This document shows positions 17,757 to 26,822 of a stretch of 64,000 bases of DNA, piece after piece. The position numbers were made by a program, and so were the translations under genes. This DNA is from Mesonia sp. HuA40 (lineage in GTDB: Bacteria > Bacteroidota > Bacteroidia > Flavobacteriales > Flavobacteriaceae), in assembly GCF_008017835.1 (NCBI RefSeq), contig NZ_VRLT01000028.1, positions 1-64,000 of the forward strand, in the 5' to 3' direction. The notes beneath the pieces were generated by a model. The model did not search any database, had not been told where the DNA came from, and saw only the letters and a list, made by a program, of their open reading frames with translations. Position 1 is the stretch's first letter, and each line of letters opens with the position of its first letter.

Positions 17757-18191
17757 ATGGCTATTCAGCTTTTTACTCAACAAGACGAAAATGAAATTAT
17801 CAATGCGATAAAAGCAGCCGAGAAGAACACTTCTGGCGAGATACGCGTGCATCTAGAAAGTAAATGTAAGGGTCCTGCATTTGAAAGAGCCAAGGAGGTT
17901 TTTGAAAAACTTGAGATGCACCAAACCGAACAAAAAAATGGAGTTCTGTTTTATATTGCTCTTGAAGATCATTTATTTTATATACTAGGCGATCAGGGAA
18001 TTAACGACCGTGTTGAAGCAAATTTTTGGGAGTCGACCAAAGAATTAGTCATTGAGTATTTTAAAAAGGCTGAATTTAAACAAGGATTGATAGCTGGTAT
18101 TTTAAAGGCCGGTGAGCAATTACAAAACTATTTCCCCTACCAGGCAGATGATGTAAATGAATTGTCTGATGAAATCTCAAAAGGCAAATAA
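17757..18191 (+). CDS. TPM domain protein, short cytoplasmic form
   Basis: A 144-residue TPM_phosphatase-type domain. Typical elements are EIINAIKAAEKNTSGEIRVHLESKC, GVLFYIALEDHLFYILGDQGI and FKQGLIAGILKAGEQL. It has no signal peptide or membrane helix. The next gene encodes a second TPM protein with export signal and membrane anchor; the stop and start of the pair overlap by one base (TAATG). The role is unknown. Confidence 0.9.
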   Translation: MAIQLFTQQDENEIINAIKAAEKNTSGEIRVHLESKCKGPAFERAKEVFEKLEMHQTEQKNGVLFYIALEDHLFYILGDQGINDRVEANFWESTKELVIEYFKKAEFKQGLIAGILKAGEQLQNYFPYQADDVNELSDEISKGK

Positions 18192-18997
18192 TGTTCAATA
18201 AAAAACAGATCTTCCGGTATATTTTTTTATTAGGCTTTTTATTGCCTACCCACTATGGTTTTGCACAGCTTAATCTACCAGCCAAACCCAAGGTTGCAAC
18301 TAGTGTTTACGATGCTGCAGAGCTTTTAAGCCCATCTGAAGAATCGGCTTTAAAACAGAAACTCATCAAGTACGCCGATACAACCTCAACCCAGATTGTG
18401 GTAGTTACTATCAACACCTTAAACGGAGAATACATTGGCACATTTGCCGCCGAGTGGGCCCATAAATGGGGAATTGGGGACAATAAAAAAGACAATGGCT
18501 TGCTCATTTTAATGGCAAAAAAAGAACGCAAATTATGGATAACAACTGGCTACGGTCTTGAACAATATTTAACCGATTATCGTACAAAGGAAATTATAGA
18601 TCAAATTATTATTCCACATTTTAAGCGAGGTAATTTTTATGCCGGTTTAGATGCTGGTACTACTGCTGTAATGCAAGTTCTAAGTGGCACTTATAAAACT
18701 CCAAAAAAGAGATCTAGCTCAGGAAATTCTGGAGTTGGTTTTTTTATAATTATTTTCTTTATCGTAATTATTATACTCTCTGTCATTAAGAATCGTAATG
18801 GTGGTGGCAGAAACGGAGGCCGTAAATCTGGGGCAGATTCACTACTTGATATACTCATTTTAAGCAGCATGGGCCGCGGTTTTGGCGGAGGATCTTCTGG
18901 CGGTTTTGGTTCAGGTGGAGGCTTTGGCGGTGGCGGTTTTGGTGGCGGCTTCGGCGGTGGCGGTTTTGGCGGTGGTGGAGCCGGCGGCAGCTGGTAA
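18191..18997 (+). CDS. TPM domain protein (YgcG-like), exported, with Gly-rich tail
   Basis: A 268-residue protein. The signal peptide covers about residues 1-25 (ending FAQ). The TPM domain contains [62 protein letters not shown] and TGYGLEQYLTDYRTKEIID. A transmembrane helix follows at about residues 182-200. The last 40 residues are a Gly-Phe-Ser low-complexity tail, common in this family. The periplasmic TPM domain and membrane anchor suit an envelope role beside LemA. Confidence 0.92.
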   Translation: MFNKKQIFRYIFLLGFLLPTHYGFAQLNLPAKPKVATSVYDAAELLSPSEESALKQKLIKYADTTSTQIVVVTINTLNGEYIGTFAAEWAHKWGIGDNKKDNGLLILMAKKERKLWITTGYGLEQYLTDYRTKEIIDQIIIPHFKRGNFYAGLDAGTTAVMQVLSGTYKTPKKRSSSGNSGVGFFIIIFFIVIIILSVIKNRNGGGRNGGRKSGADSLLDILILSSMGRGFGGGSSGGFGSGGGFGGGGFGGGFGGGGFGGGGAGGSW

Positions 18998-19116
18998 AAG
19001 TCAATTCGTCTTAATTATCAAGCTTTTAATCAATTTTAAGAAAGGATTTTCATTAAATTTTTCGGGATTAGTCAGTTTAGTTGTAATTTTCGGCAACTAA
19101 CTAACAATCTTTAATT

Positions 19117-19272
19117 ATGAAAACTAATCCACCGCAGGAATTACGGGTGCAAGCACTCGGATTCACTTTTAAACGAAAATCAAGCAGTTTTATCACCTGG
19201 ATGAAAGAAATAACCTCATCTAACCCGTATTATGCCAACAAAACTCTATTTCATAAAGAGATGAATTTATGA
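19117..19272 (+). CDS. Possible small protein, 51 codons
   Basis: In the 276-base gap between the TPM gene and the outer-membrane receptor gene there is an ATG-started frame of 51 codons. It has mixed composition: MKTNPPQELRVQALGFTFK, then KRKSSSFITWMKEITSS and a Tyr/Lys-rich end. It ends one base before the opposing gene's stop. Its codon use resembles the neighbours and the region before it looks like a leader (AACAATCTTTAATT). I recognise no family. It may be a real conserved small protein or chance. Confidence 0.4.
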   Translation: MKTNPPQELRVQALGFTFKRKSSSFITWMKEITSSNPYYANKTLFHKEMNL

Positions 19273-19273
19273 T

Positions 19274-22042
19274 TTAGCCTTTGTTTTTACCAAATTTATC
19301 TAGCTTAAAAGTCAAACTGAACATCATATATCTCTCTAAAACCAACTCTTGGGTGTCTTGAATAAAGTCTTCACCGGTTTGTCTGCGAGTAGCTATATTT
19401 TGGTCTAAAACATCAAAAACCTTGACTTTAAAAGTAGCTTTTTCATCAAAGAATTGATAGCCCAAGCTCATATTCCATAAAATAAAATTATTGGTAAAGC
19501 CCGGGCTTACATTTCCTAGGCGCTGGTAGGATATGTCATTTCCAAATATGAGATTTTTGGGCCAGAAGCTAGTTACTTCAACGCCAAGTTCATGATTCAC
19601 AAAACGCTCATTACTGCGCGTAGGTAAACTGTATTTAGCATTTTGAAAATTTATTTCGTAATAAGGGGTAAGCTGTAGAATATCTGTAAAATCAACATCT
19701 AATTTTACACTTGGCGATAACCTTGAGTCTTTGGTAACAAACTCAACTGCATTACTAAAACCAACGTCTCTACTAAAGGCACCGCTTAAACCCAAACGGA
19801 GTTTTAAATTGTAAAACTCTTTTTTAGAAAACATAAAGCTATAATTAGCACCCCCAAATGCAGAATACGCACCATTCACATTGGTGTAACTGGTTTCACG
19901 AATCAGTTCTTCATTGGTCTGACTAATGCTGGTTACTTTATCTTGAATAAAATCTGCACCAGCATAGGTATATAAACCCGATTTAGTTTTGTAGTTATAA
20001 TTATTAAAACTAAAGTAAAAATTATGAGTTAAATTAGGCTTTAAATTTGGGTTACCCTGTATAATATTTAAAGGGTTTGTTCTGTTTTCAACCGGTTGCA
20101 GTTGATTGATACTTGGTGCGTTTTGTTGACTCTCGTAATTGAAATAAACAGAAGCCGCTTGGTTTATCTTGTACCTTAAGTAAAGGTCTGAATAAAAGTT
20201 AGTAAAATTACTCTCAAAACGATTGCCGCTAAAATGATCTTTATTGGTTAAACTAAGTTGTTCTACCCCAGCAGATAGTGAGGCCCTTAATTTTTTACTC
20301 CGGTAAACCATACCCAAACTGGGTCGATGCTTTAAACTACTGGTTTTGAAATCATTACTTAAGTCTAGCAAAAAATCTTTAGTGCTATTATCGTAAACCA
20401 AACGCTCATTTATAGACTTTGAGTAATTGAGGGTATATTCTACATCTAAGAAGATTTTTTTGGGTAAAGCTATACGTGCGCCAAGCCCGGTATTAAAAGT
20501 TTTCGCATCTGTATTTTCTTTTATGCGCTGGTCTTGTAAATCTGTATCGGAAACACCTCCATTATCATCAAAAATTTGTCGCAGTGAATAAAACAATTGT
20601 TGATTGTCTGTAGTATTATTGGTGTAATTAAGATTAACATTTACATAACTTCCCAGCGTATCTAGTCTTCGGCTAGCACCTAACCTAGCGGCAAAATTGA
20701 GTTGTTCTATCTCGGTATCATTTCTTGTTTCTGCTTGATTTAAAACGGCAAAATTTTCTTGAAAGGATTTGGTTTCAGAATCGCTTTGTGACTTTCCTTT
20801 GTTGTAAGAGAAATTAGGACGAAACGAAATCCGCGTAAGCGAGTCTGGGCGAAAACTAAAATCAAAACTTGCGCGGTGATTATCGTTTTCCCGTTGAGAA
20901 ATAGAACTTGACTCATTAAAAAAAATGCGATCGGGTAATATGTTCTCTCGGTTAATTTTTGTTTTAGTCTCGGTGTTGCTGCGATTAAAAAAGTAATCTG
21001 TCTCCAATTCTGTTTGCTCTGCCCATTCCTCTACTAGGTTAAAACCAGCGTTGTAGGTTTGGGTAATACCCGAACTACCCCCTCCAAAAGAGTTTCCATT
21101 AATACTGAAACTGCCATTGCTACTGCGTGAAATACTATATGCGTTTCTCCCCATAGCATCATAAATTTCATCGAAACTAAAGCCTGAAGAGTTAATATTA
21201 TTAGACCCTCCCAATACACTTAAGCGAAAATTATTTTTAAAATAATTGGCAATTCCGCTTGCTTCGTAACGGTCTTTTGTACCTATACCCGCGGTGATTC
21301 GAGCGAAATAACCTTTATTTTTATCTTCGTCTATAGTTATATTAAGCGTCTTATTTTGACTATCACCTTCTTTACCTGTAAATTCTTCGGTTTTTGTTTT
21401 GGTGTCTACCACTTGGATTTTGTTGATAAGTTCCTTAGGTAAATTTTTAGTGGCTATTTTGGGGTCGTCACCAAAAAAAGATTTGCCATTCACTAGAATC
21501 TTAGCAACTGGTTTACCGTTAATACTGATTTCACCTGCGTTGTTAACGCTTACTCCAGGTAATTTTTTAAGCACGTCTTCAAGATTGGCATTTGCCTTTG
21601 TTTTAAATGAAGCGGCATTAAACTCCAAAGTGTCTGTCTTTACCGTAACCGGTGCTGCTTGCGCTTGAACTAATACCTCCTCTAAGGTTTTATCATCAAT
21701 TTTCATTTGCAAGTTATTGAAACTCCAGTTACTTTGCTTTTTTAAGTCTAGTAATTGCTTTACCGGTAAAAATCCGGTGTAGCTAACAAACAAGAACAAA
21801 CTATCGTTTTGTACTTTTCCTGCAATTTCAAATCTTCCCTCCTTATTACTAAGGGTATAATCTACTAAAGTACCGTTGGGCTCTTCTATATATATAGTAG
21901 CCGACTCCAAGGGCCTCTCATTATCATCGATTAAACTTCCTTCTACTAGAAAGTCATGGTATTCTTGCGCAAAACTCATTGAGCCTATAAATAGAATAAA
22001 AAGTACTAAAATGCGTCTGTGTTTTAAGTGCTTAGTAGGCAT
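19274..22042 (-). CDS. Outer membrane beta-barrel receptor (OMP_b-brl_3 / TonB-dependent-like)
   Basis: A 922-residue outer membrane protein. The signal peptide covers about residues 1-25 (ending FAQ). A carboxypeptidase-regulatory-like beta-sandwich covers about 30-110 (LVEGSLIDDNERPLESATIYI). The plug-like domain spans about 120-230 (LEDVLKKLPGVSVNNAGEISINGKPVAKILVNGKSFFGDDP). A large barrel runs to the C-terminus, which ends FSLTFKLDKFGKNKG. This architecture fits the outer membrane protein beta-barrel family 3 rather than SusC. The ligand is unknown, and no SusD or regulator lies beside it. Confidence 0.88.
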   Translation of the reverse strand: MPTKHLKHRRILVLFILFIGSMSFAQEYHDFLVEGSLIDDNERPLESATIYIEEPNGTLVDYTLSNKEGRFEIAGKVQNDSLFLFVSYTGFLPVKQLLDLKKQSNWSFNNLQMKIDDKTLEEVLVQAQAAPVTVKTDTLEFNAASFKTKANANLEDVLKKLPGVSVNNAGEISINGKPVAKILVNGKSFFGDDPKIATKNLPKELINKIQVVDTKTKTEEFTGKEGDSQNKTLNITIDEDKNKGYFARITAGIGTKDRYEASGIANYFKNNFRLSVLGGSNNINSSGFSFDEIYDAMGRNAYSISRSSNGSFSINGNSFGGGSSGITQTYNAGFNLVEEWAEQTELETDYFFNRSNTETKTKINRENILPDRIFFNESSSISQRENDNHRASFDFSFRPDSLTRISFRPNFSYNKGKSQSDSETKSFQENFAVLNQAETRNDTEIEQLNFAARLGASRRLDTLGSYVNVNLNYTNNTTDNQQLFYSLRQIFDDNGGVSDTDLQDQRIKENTDAKTFNTGLGARIALPKKIFLDVEYTLNYSKSINERLVYDNSTKDFLLDLSNDFKTSSLKHRPSLGMVYRSKKLRASLSAGVEQLSLTNKDHFSGNRFESNFTNFYSDLYLRYKINQAASVYFNYESQQNAPSINQLQPVENRTNPLNIIQGNPNLKPNLTHNFYFSFNNYNYKTKSGLYTYAGADFIQDKVTSISQTNEELIRETSYTNVNGAYSAFGGANYSFMFSKKEFYNLKLRLGLSGAFSRDVGFSNAVEFVTKDSRLSPSVKLDVDFTDILQLTPYYEINFQNAKYSLPTRSNERFVNHELGVEVTSFWPKNLIFGNDISYQRLGNVSPGFTNNFILWNMSLGYQFFDEKATFKVKVFDVLDQNIATRRQTGEDFIQDTQELVLERYMMFSLTFKLDKFGKNKG

Positions 22043-22110
22043 ATCGATTATTTAAGATAAAAATCATATAATTTACAATAAAATATTTAAAACCCTGATA
22101 AGGGTAACCA

Positions 22111-22719
22111 CTATGTAAAAACCGTTTTAAAAAGAATCTTAATATCTAAAGTCAAACTATAGTTCTCTAGGTAATATTTGTTTAATCTAATTTTTTCGGG
22201 CCAAATCACCTCACGATTGTATGCTATAGGGTCGTTTTGCCGCGCCAAAAGTTCTTCTTCATTTTTAAAAGCCAAGGTGGCCAAACCCGTAATGCCCGGT
22301 TTTAGCAATAATATTTTAGCATTATTATCGGTAAGATTATCGGCAAAGCCTGTTACATCTGGCCTTGGTCCTACCAAACTCATTTGGCCTAGCAGCACAT
22401 TAAACAATTGTGGTAGCTCATCTATTTTGTATTTTCTTAAAAATGCACCAATACCTGTAATACGAGGATCCCGAGTTGTGGTTACTGAAGTTTCAACCCC
22501 CTCGATTCTGCGCATACTCCTTAATTTTAAAATATAAAATTCTTTACCAAATTGACCTATTCGCTTGCTTCTGTAAATTCCGTTTTGATTTGTGCTCAAA
22601 CTGGCTAAAATAAAACCTAAAATCAATATTGGGGAAAGTAGGCCTATTCCCACCAGAGAGGCTATTAAATCTACACCGCGTTTTACCCATTTTTCGCTAG
22701 TACTTAAATTATTTTTCAT
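22111..22719 (-). CDS. Bacterial sugar transferase (PglC-like phosphoglycosyl transferase)
   Basis: A 202-residue enzyme of the small monotopic phosphoglycosyl transferase group. It has one N-terminal membrane-associated helix (about 17-38). Conserved motifs are RSKRIGQFGKEFYILKLRSMR, KYKIDELPQLFNVLLGQMSLVGPRPDV and a C-terminal LKPGITGLATL. It transfers a sugar phosphate to undecaprenyl phosphate, the first step of polysaccharide or O-antigen synthesis. Its start overlaps the end of the EamA gene by 11 bases, so the two are co-transcribed. No other polysaccharide genes lie nearby, so it is an isolated copy. Confidence 0.9.
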   Translation of the reverse strand: MKNNLSTSEKWVKRGVDLIASLVGIGLLSPILILGFILASLSTNQNGIYRSKRIGQFGKEFYILKLRSMRRIEGVETSVTTTRDPRITGIGAFLRKYKIDELPQLFNVLLGQMSLVGPRPDVTGFADNLTDNNAKILLLKPGITGLATLAFKNEEELLARQNDPIAYNREVIWPEKIRLNKYYLENYSLTLDIKILFKTVFT

Positions 22720-23626
22720 CTTGTTTTCGATTCCGCGAAAAGCGTAGTTGCCTAAAACTGATTTTATCGTACACCAAGCCGCTAATAATTAAAAATAATC
22801 CCATTAAAGTAGGTAATCCTATTGGCTCTTTTAAAATTAAATAGATGACTACAAGCGACAAAAAAGGAACCAAATACACCAACTTACTCACTCCTGCAGC
22901 AGAATATGATTTTTTAAGCGCAATAGACCAAATTATAAAAGTGATGCCCATTTCAAACAAACCCACATATACTGCACTCCACAAACCTACACCATAATCC
23001 ATTGTGAAGTCTGAAAAGAAGTAAACACTAATTGCAATATAGACAAAGCCAAAACAAAAATTGAGGAATAATTTACTCAATTCTTCACGCTCATCTTTAA
23101 TGTTAAAAATCCAGAATGCAGCCCAGATAATTGCTGAACCCAACCCAAACAAAACTCCTTGTAAATTTGAAAAGGACAAGTTCACCAAATTACCACGTGT
23201 GGCAATAATCAGAACTCCTACAAAACTGATGCCTATAGCCAATAAATTTTTTGGTGTCATCTTTTGCTTTAAAAGCGGAATGGCTAATAGACTAAACATT
23301 ATGGGCCAAGTATAATTAAGTGCTTGTGCTTCTTGAGCCGGCAATAAATCGTAAGCTTTAAAAAGTACGATATAATACAAAAAGGGATTTATTCCACCGT
23401 ATAAAGCAGACTTAAAAATAGCTTTAGCGGGGAGTTTAAAGAGTTGAAAGAATCTCTTCTTTACTACCAATATTATAGCCAAAACCAACACTGCTGTTCC
23501 TGAGGACCAAAAGAGTAATTGTAAATAGTCAAAACTATCCAAGGCAAGTTTCATACCTGTGGCTACGGTACTCCATAGTAAAACCGCTATTCCGGCATAA
23601 GCCATAGCCTGCTTTTGATTTTTCAT
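22709..23626 (-). CDS. EamA family (DMT) transporter
   Basis: A 305-residue protein with about ten hydrophobic helices and two EamA repeats (about 5-140 and 150-285). Examples are YAGIAVLLWSTVATGMKLAL and LLAIGISFVGVLIIATRG in the first half and LFEMGITFIIWSIALKKS in the second. Family members export amino acids, metabolites or drugs; the substrate here is unknown. It overlaps the sugar transferase gene by 11 bases. The C-terminal tail is encoded through an imperfect copy of the CGCTTCCGCGGAAGCG-like palindrome (22728-22744). Confidence 0.9.
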   Translation of the reverse strand: MKNQKQAMAYAGIAVLLWSTVATGMKLALDSFDYLQLLFWSSGTAVLVLAIILVVKKRFFQLFKLPAKAIFKSALYGGINPFLYYIVLFKAYDLLPAQEAQALNYTWPIMFSLLAIPLLKQKMTPKNLLAIGISFVGVLIIATRGNLVNLSFSNLQGVLFGLGSAIIWAAFWIFNIKDEREELSKLFLNFCFGFVYIAISVYFFSDFTMDYGVGLWSAVYVGLFEMGITFIIWSIALKKSYSAAGVSKLVYLVPFLSLVVIYLILKEPIGLPTLMGLFLIISGLVYDKISFRQLRFSRNRKQDEK

Positions 23627-23721
23627 GTGGCTCAGTTTAATACAATAAATGTAATGGATTAAAAAAAGCTGGCAAACGATTTTTTTATTTTTAAGCCCAA
23701 TGCTTTATTAAAGCGCTAATT

Positions 23722-24143
23722 TTAAAAGCACCTGAATCGGTTTCTATATCTGCTCCATAACTCAAACTGCAAAAAAACTTCGTGAGAGCCACTGCTATAC
23801 TTGCTTATGATGGTAGTTTCGTTGTCATAAGCATAACCTAAAGTCAATTCATCTGTTATACAAAAACCCGCCAAAGCAGTAAAGGCCGCGTTTAATCGAT
23901 AAGATGCACCCAGGTTCCAACGCTCTAAAAAAAAATATTCCTAGACAAGTCTATTGCTAGAGGTGCACCGCTAACCGCTTTAATTAAAAAAGCAGGTTTT
24001 AATTGAACTTCGTTCTCAAGGGGAAATACATAACCGCCTAAAAAATAGATATGAGCTTTATTGGTATAGGTAGAGACACTTACTTCATTAAATTTTAAAA
24101 AAACAGACTTAGAGACAATTAAACTGTCTTTTAAACCTGTTTT
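23722..24143 (-). pseudogene. Broken PorP/SprF family gene (T9SS-associated outer membrane protein), C-terminal remnant
   Basis: Read on the minus strand, this 422-base stretch encodes the last 140 or so residues of a PorP/SprF protein. It starts in KAHIYFLGGYVFPLENEVQLK and LIKAVSGAPLAIDLS, then hits a frameshift in a run of nine T (23926-23934), where one extra base would restore the frame. It continues with ERWNLGASYRLNAAFTALAGF, DELTLGYAYDNETT and SGSHEVFLQFEL. The N-terminal half (about 170 residues and the signal peptide) is missing, since a stop and then the der gene lie directly upstream. So it is a remnant, not just a sequencing error. An intact relative is at 53563-54591. Confidence 0.82.
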
Positions 24144-24164
24144 TTAACACTATTTATTAAATAT

Positions 24165-25469
24165 TTACTTTTTTCTCAGATATACTGAAATAGGCACACC
24201 GCTAAAATCAAATTCTTGTCTCAATTTATTCTCTAAAAATCTTTTGTAGGGATCACGAACGTATTGTGGTAGATTACAGAAAAAGGCAAATTGAGGTTGT
24301 GGCGTGGGCAATTGTGTTATAAATTTTATTTTCACATATTTCCCTTTATAAGCTGGTGGCGGATTGTTTTGAATTATTGGCAACAACACATCATTTAAGG
24401 TGCGCGTTTTTATTTTCTTACTTCGGTTATGGTATACCTCAACGGCTTTTTCTATAGCTTTAAAAATACGTTGTTTGTTCAAAACAGAAATGAAAACGAT
24501 AGGCACATCGGTAAACGGTTCAATTTCCTTTCTAATTTTAGCTTCAAAATCTTTCATGGTATTGGTTTCTTTCTCAACCAAATCCCATTTATTCACTAAA
24601 ATTACAATGCCTTTACGATTGCGTTGAGCCAACCAAAAAATATTTTGCACTTGTGCATCAAAGCCTCGACTAGCGTCTACAATCAATAAACATACATCTG
24701 AATGCTCTATAGCTCGCACACTTCGCATAACCGAGTAAAACTCGATATCTTCTTTAACTTTAGATTTGCGTCGGATACCAGCAGTATCTACCAAATTAAA
24801 TTCAAAACCAAAACGATTGTATTTTGTATCTATAGAATCTCTCGTAGTACCTGCTATATCGGTAACTATATAACGCTCTTCTCCAATCAAAGCATTTATA
24901 AAAGATGATTTCCCTGCATTGGGGCGACCTACAACGGCAAAACGTGGTAGATTTTCATCCTCTTGTTCCTCTTTTTCTGGAAAAGCTGCTACAACAGCAT
25001 CTAGCAAATCGCCAGTACCGCTACCGTTAATTCCTGCAATGCTATAATACTCTCCCAACCCAAGCGTGTAAAACTCCATCGCTTGATCTTCTCTTTTTCC
25101 GCTATCTACTTTGTTAACAGCTAGAAAAACAGGTTTATTTACCTTGCGTAATAATTTGGCTACATCTTCATCCATTGGAGTAACCCCAGTTTCTACATCG
25201 ACCACAAAAATTATCACATCTGCTTCATCAATAGCAAGCTCAACCTGTTTATCGATTTCAGCTTCAAAAACATCTTCACTCCCTATCACGTAGCCTCCAG
25301 TATCTATAACCGTAAATTCTTTTCCATTCCAATCAGACTTTCCGTAATGTCTATCTCGCGTCACCCCACTTACCGAATCAACAATGGCTTCGCGGCGTTG
25401 AATTAAACGATTAAAAAAAGTAGATTTACCTACATTAGGCCTTCCTACAATGGCTACTATATTACTCAT
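24165..25469 (-). CDS. der: Ribosome biogenesis GTPase Der (EngA)
   Basis: A 434-residue double GTPase. The first G domain has GRPNVGKST (about 9-17) and NKVD; the second has GRPNAGKSS (about 180-188), [10 protein letters not shown] and [10 protein letters not shown]-terminal KH-like domain follows ([20 protein letters not shown]). Der helps assemble the 50S ribosomal subunit. It lies 69 bases downstream of era on the same strand; the pair may be one transcript. The broken PorP/SprF gene follows directly. Confidence 0.97.
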   Translation of the reverse strand: MSNIVAIVGRPNVGKSTFFNRLIQRREAIVDSVSGVTRDRHYGKSDWNGKEFTVIDTGGYVIGSEDVFEAEIDKQVELAIDEADVIIFVVDVETGVTPMDEDVAKLLRKVNKPVFLAVNKVDSGKREDQAMEFYTLGLGEYYSIAGINGSGTGDLLDAVVAAFPEKEEQEDENLPRFAVVGRPNAGKSSFINALIGEERYIVTDIAGTTRDSIDTKYNRFGFEFNLVDTAGIRRKSKVKEDIEFYSVMRSVRAIEHSDVCLLIVDASRGFDAQVQNIFWLAQRNRKGIVILVNKWDLVEKETNTMKDFEAKIRKEIEPFTDVPIVFISVLNKQRIFKAIEKAVEVYHNRSKKIKTRTLNDVLLPIIQNNPPPAYKGKYVKIKFITQLPTPQPQFAFFCNLPQYVRDPYKRFLENKLRQEFDFSGVPISVYLRKK

Positions 25470-25538
25470 TTCTTGTATTTTTGATGCTGCAAAAATAGGT
25501 GTAAAAGCTTAGGCTACCTATAATTTTTTAGTATTAGT

Positions 25539-26420
25539 TTATTTATTGTATCCAAAGCGTTTTAATTGACGATCATCACTTCGCCAATTTTTGTTGACCT
25601 TTACATACAACTCTATGTGTACTTGCTTGCCAAAAAAACGCTCTAAATCTTTTCTAGCTTCCATACCTACTCGCTTAATAGCTGATCCTTTGTGCCCAAT
25701 TATTATTCCTTTTTGTGTGCTACGCTCAACCATTATCACACATCGCATACGTATGATCTCTTCATCTTCAAAAAACTCTTCAGTTTCAATTTCAACGCTA
25801 TAAGGAATTTCTTTTTTATAATGCAATAGTATTTTTTCTCTAACTATTTCGTTTACAAAAAAACGTTCAGGTTTATCGGTTAATGCGTCTTTAGGGTAAA
25901 AGGCTGGTGATTCTGGCAGTAATTCAACAATGCGTTTAAACACTTCTTGAACACCAAAATTTTCTAGGGCTGAAATAGCAAAAATTTCTGCATTAGGCAC
26001 TTGTTCTTTCCATAATTTTGTTTGTTCTTCTACTTGTTGCTGCGTACCCTGATCTACTTTATTCAATAATAAAAGTACAGGGATTTTAGCGTGAACAATC
26101 TTTTTAAAAAACTGTTCATCTTTTAATGCTTTTTCGCCCAATTCAACCAAATAAATTAAAATATCTGCATCTTCAAAGGCAGATTTAACAAAATCCATCA
26201 TTGAGCTTTGAAGTTGATAAGCAGGTTTAATTATACCCGGTGTATCGCTTAAAATTACTTGAAAATCTTCACCATTTACTATTCCTAAAATACGATGTCT
26301 AGTAGTTTGTGCTTTACTGGTGATGATTGATAGGCGCTCTCCCACAAATGCGTTCATGAGAGTTGATTTTCCCACATTGGGATTGCCAATAATATTTACA
26401 AATCCTGCTTTATGCGCCAT
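25539..26420 (-). CDS. era: GTPase Era
   Basis: A 293-residue GTPase with P-loop GNPNVGKST (about 12-20), switch TTRHRILGIV, DTPGII and NKVD motifs, then a KH type 2 RNA-binding domain at about 200-290 (IIGHKGSAIKRVGMEARKDLERFFGKQVHIELYVKV). Era acts in 16S rRNA maturation and 30S assembly. The length is standard. It is upstream of der, giving an era-der pair of ribosome assembly GTPases. Confidence 0.97.
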   Translation of the reverse strand: MAHKAGFVNIIGNPNVGKSTLMNAFVGERLSIITSKAQTTRHRILGIVNGEDFQVILSDTPGIIKPAYQLQSSMMDFVKSAFEDADILIYLVELGEKALKDEQFFKKIVHAKIPVLLLLNKVDQGTQQQVEEQTKLWKEQVPNAEIFAISALENFGVQEVFKRIVELLPESPAFYPKDALTDKPERFFVNEIVREKILLHYKKEIPYSVEIETEEFFEDEEIIRMRCVIMVERSTQKGIIIGHKGSAIKRVGMEARKDLERFFGKQVHIELYVKVNKNWRSDDRQLKRFGYNK

Positions 26421-26540
26421 AATTTAATTTTTTTACAAAGGTATAATATAAAAAATAAGTAGAGGTATTACTATTTTTAGAAAACATTATCATTTTTTAA
26501 AGGGTACAACTCATTAATTTTAAGTACTTTAAAATAAAAA

Positions 26541-26774
26541 ATGAAAAATTTAGGTCTTCCGCTTTTAGCGATAACAACGTTTATTTTATTAACGGTAACT
26601 ATTTTTGCCGCCATGGATATTGCTTTTACTTGGGTATTTTATTTAACCGTGCTTGGGCAACTTGCATTAGTAATGGCTGTTTACCATGTTTTAATTGACA
26701 ATTACTCTACTACAAAAACATTTGCTGATGGTTATGAGGATGCTCCCATGGCGCCGGGTGAAAAATTTAGGTAA
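26541..26774 (+). CDS. Small two-helix membrane protein, unknown function
   Basis: A 77-residue protein with two hydrophobic helices (about residues 5-26 and 29-50) and a polar C-terminal tail, DNYSTTKTFADGYEDAPMAPGEKFR. It is followed at once by a strong hairpin terminator, so it forms its own transcript. The upstream gap of 120 bases can hold its promoter. I know no function; similar small membrane proteins are common in Flavobacteriaceae. Confidence 0.8.
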   Translation: MKNLGLPLLAITTFILLTVTIFAAMDIAFTWVFYLTVLGQLALVMAVYHVLIDNYSTTKTFADGYEDAPMAPGEKFR

Positions 26775-26808
26775 AAAAAAACCGGAATTAAAAATTCCGG
26801 TTTTTTTT
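26773..26808. terminator. Bidirectional intrinsic terminator between small membrane protein and M1 peptidase genes
   Basis: CCGGAATT (26782-26789) pairs with AATTCCGG (26793-26800), flanked by A8 on the left and T8 on the right. It ends the plus-strand gene and, read the other way, the M1 peptidase gene that stops at 26823. Confidence 0.9.
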
Positions 26809-26822
26809 AATTAATTGATGCG

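Noticed and set aside
18880-18990. Short GGTGGC-type repeats as a possible CRISPR or tandem repeat array
   Set aside because: They encode the Gly-rich tail of the TPM protein in frame and lack regular repeats and spacers.
22111-23626. Sugar transferase as the start of a polysaccharide gene cluster
   Set aside because: No glycosyltransferase, flippase or polymerase genes lie on either side; only an EamA exporter is linked.
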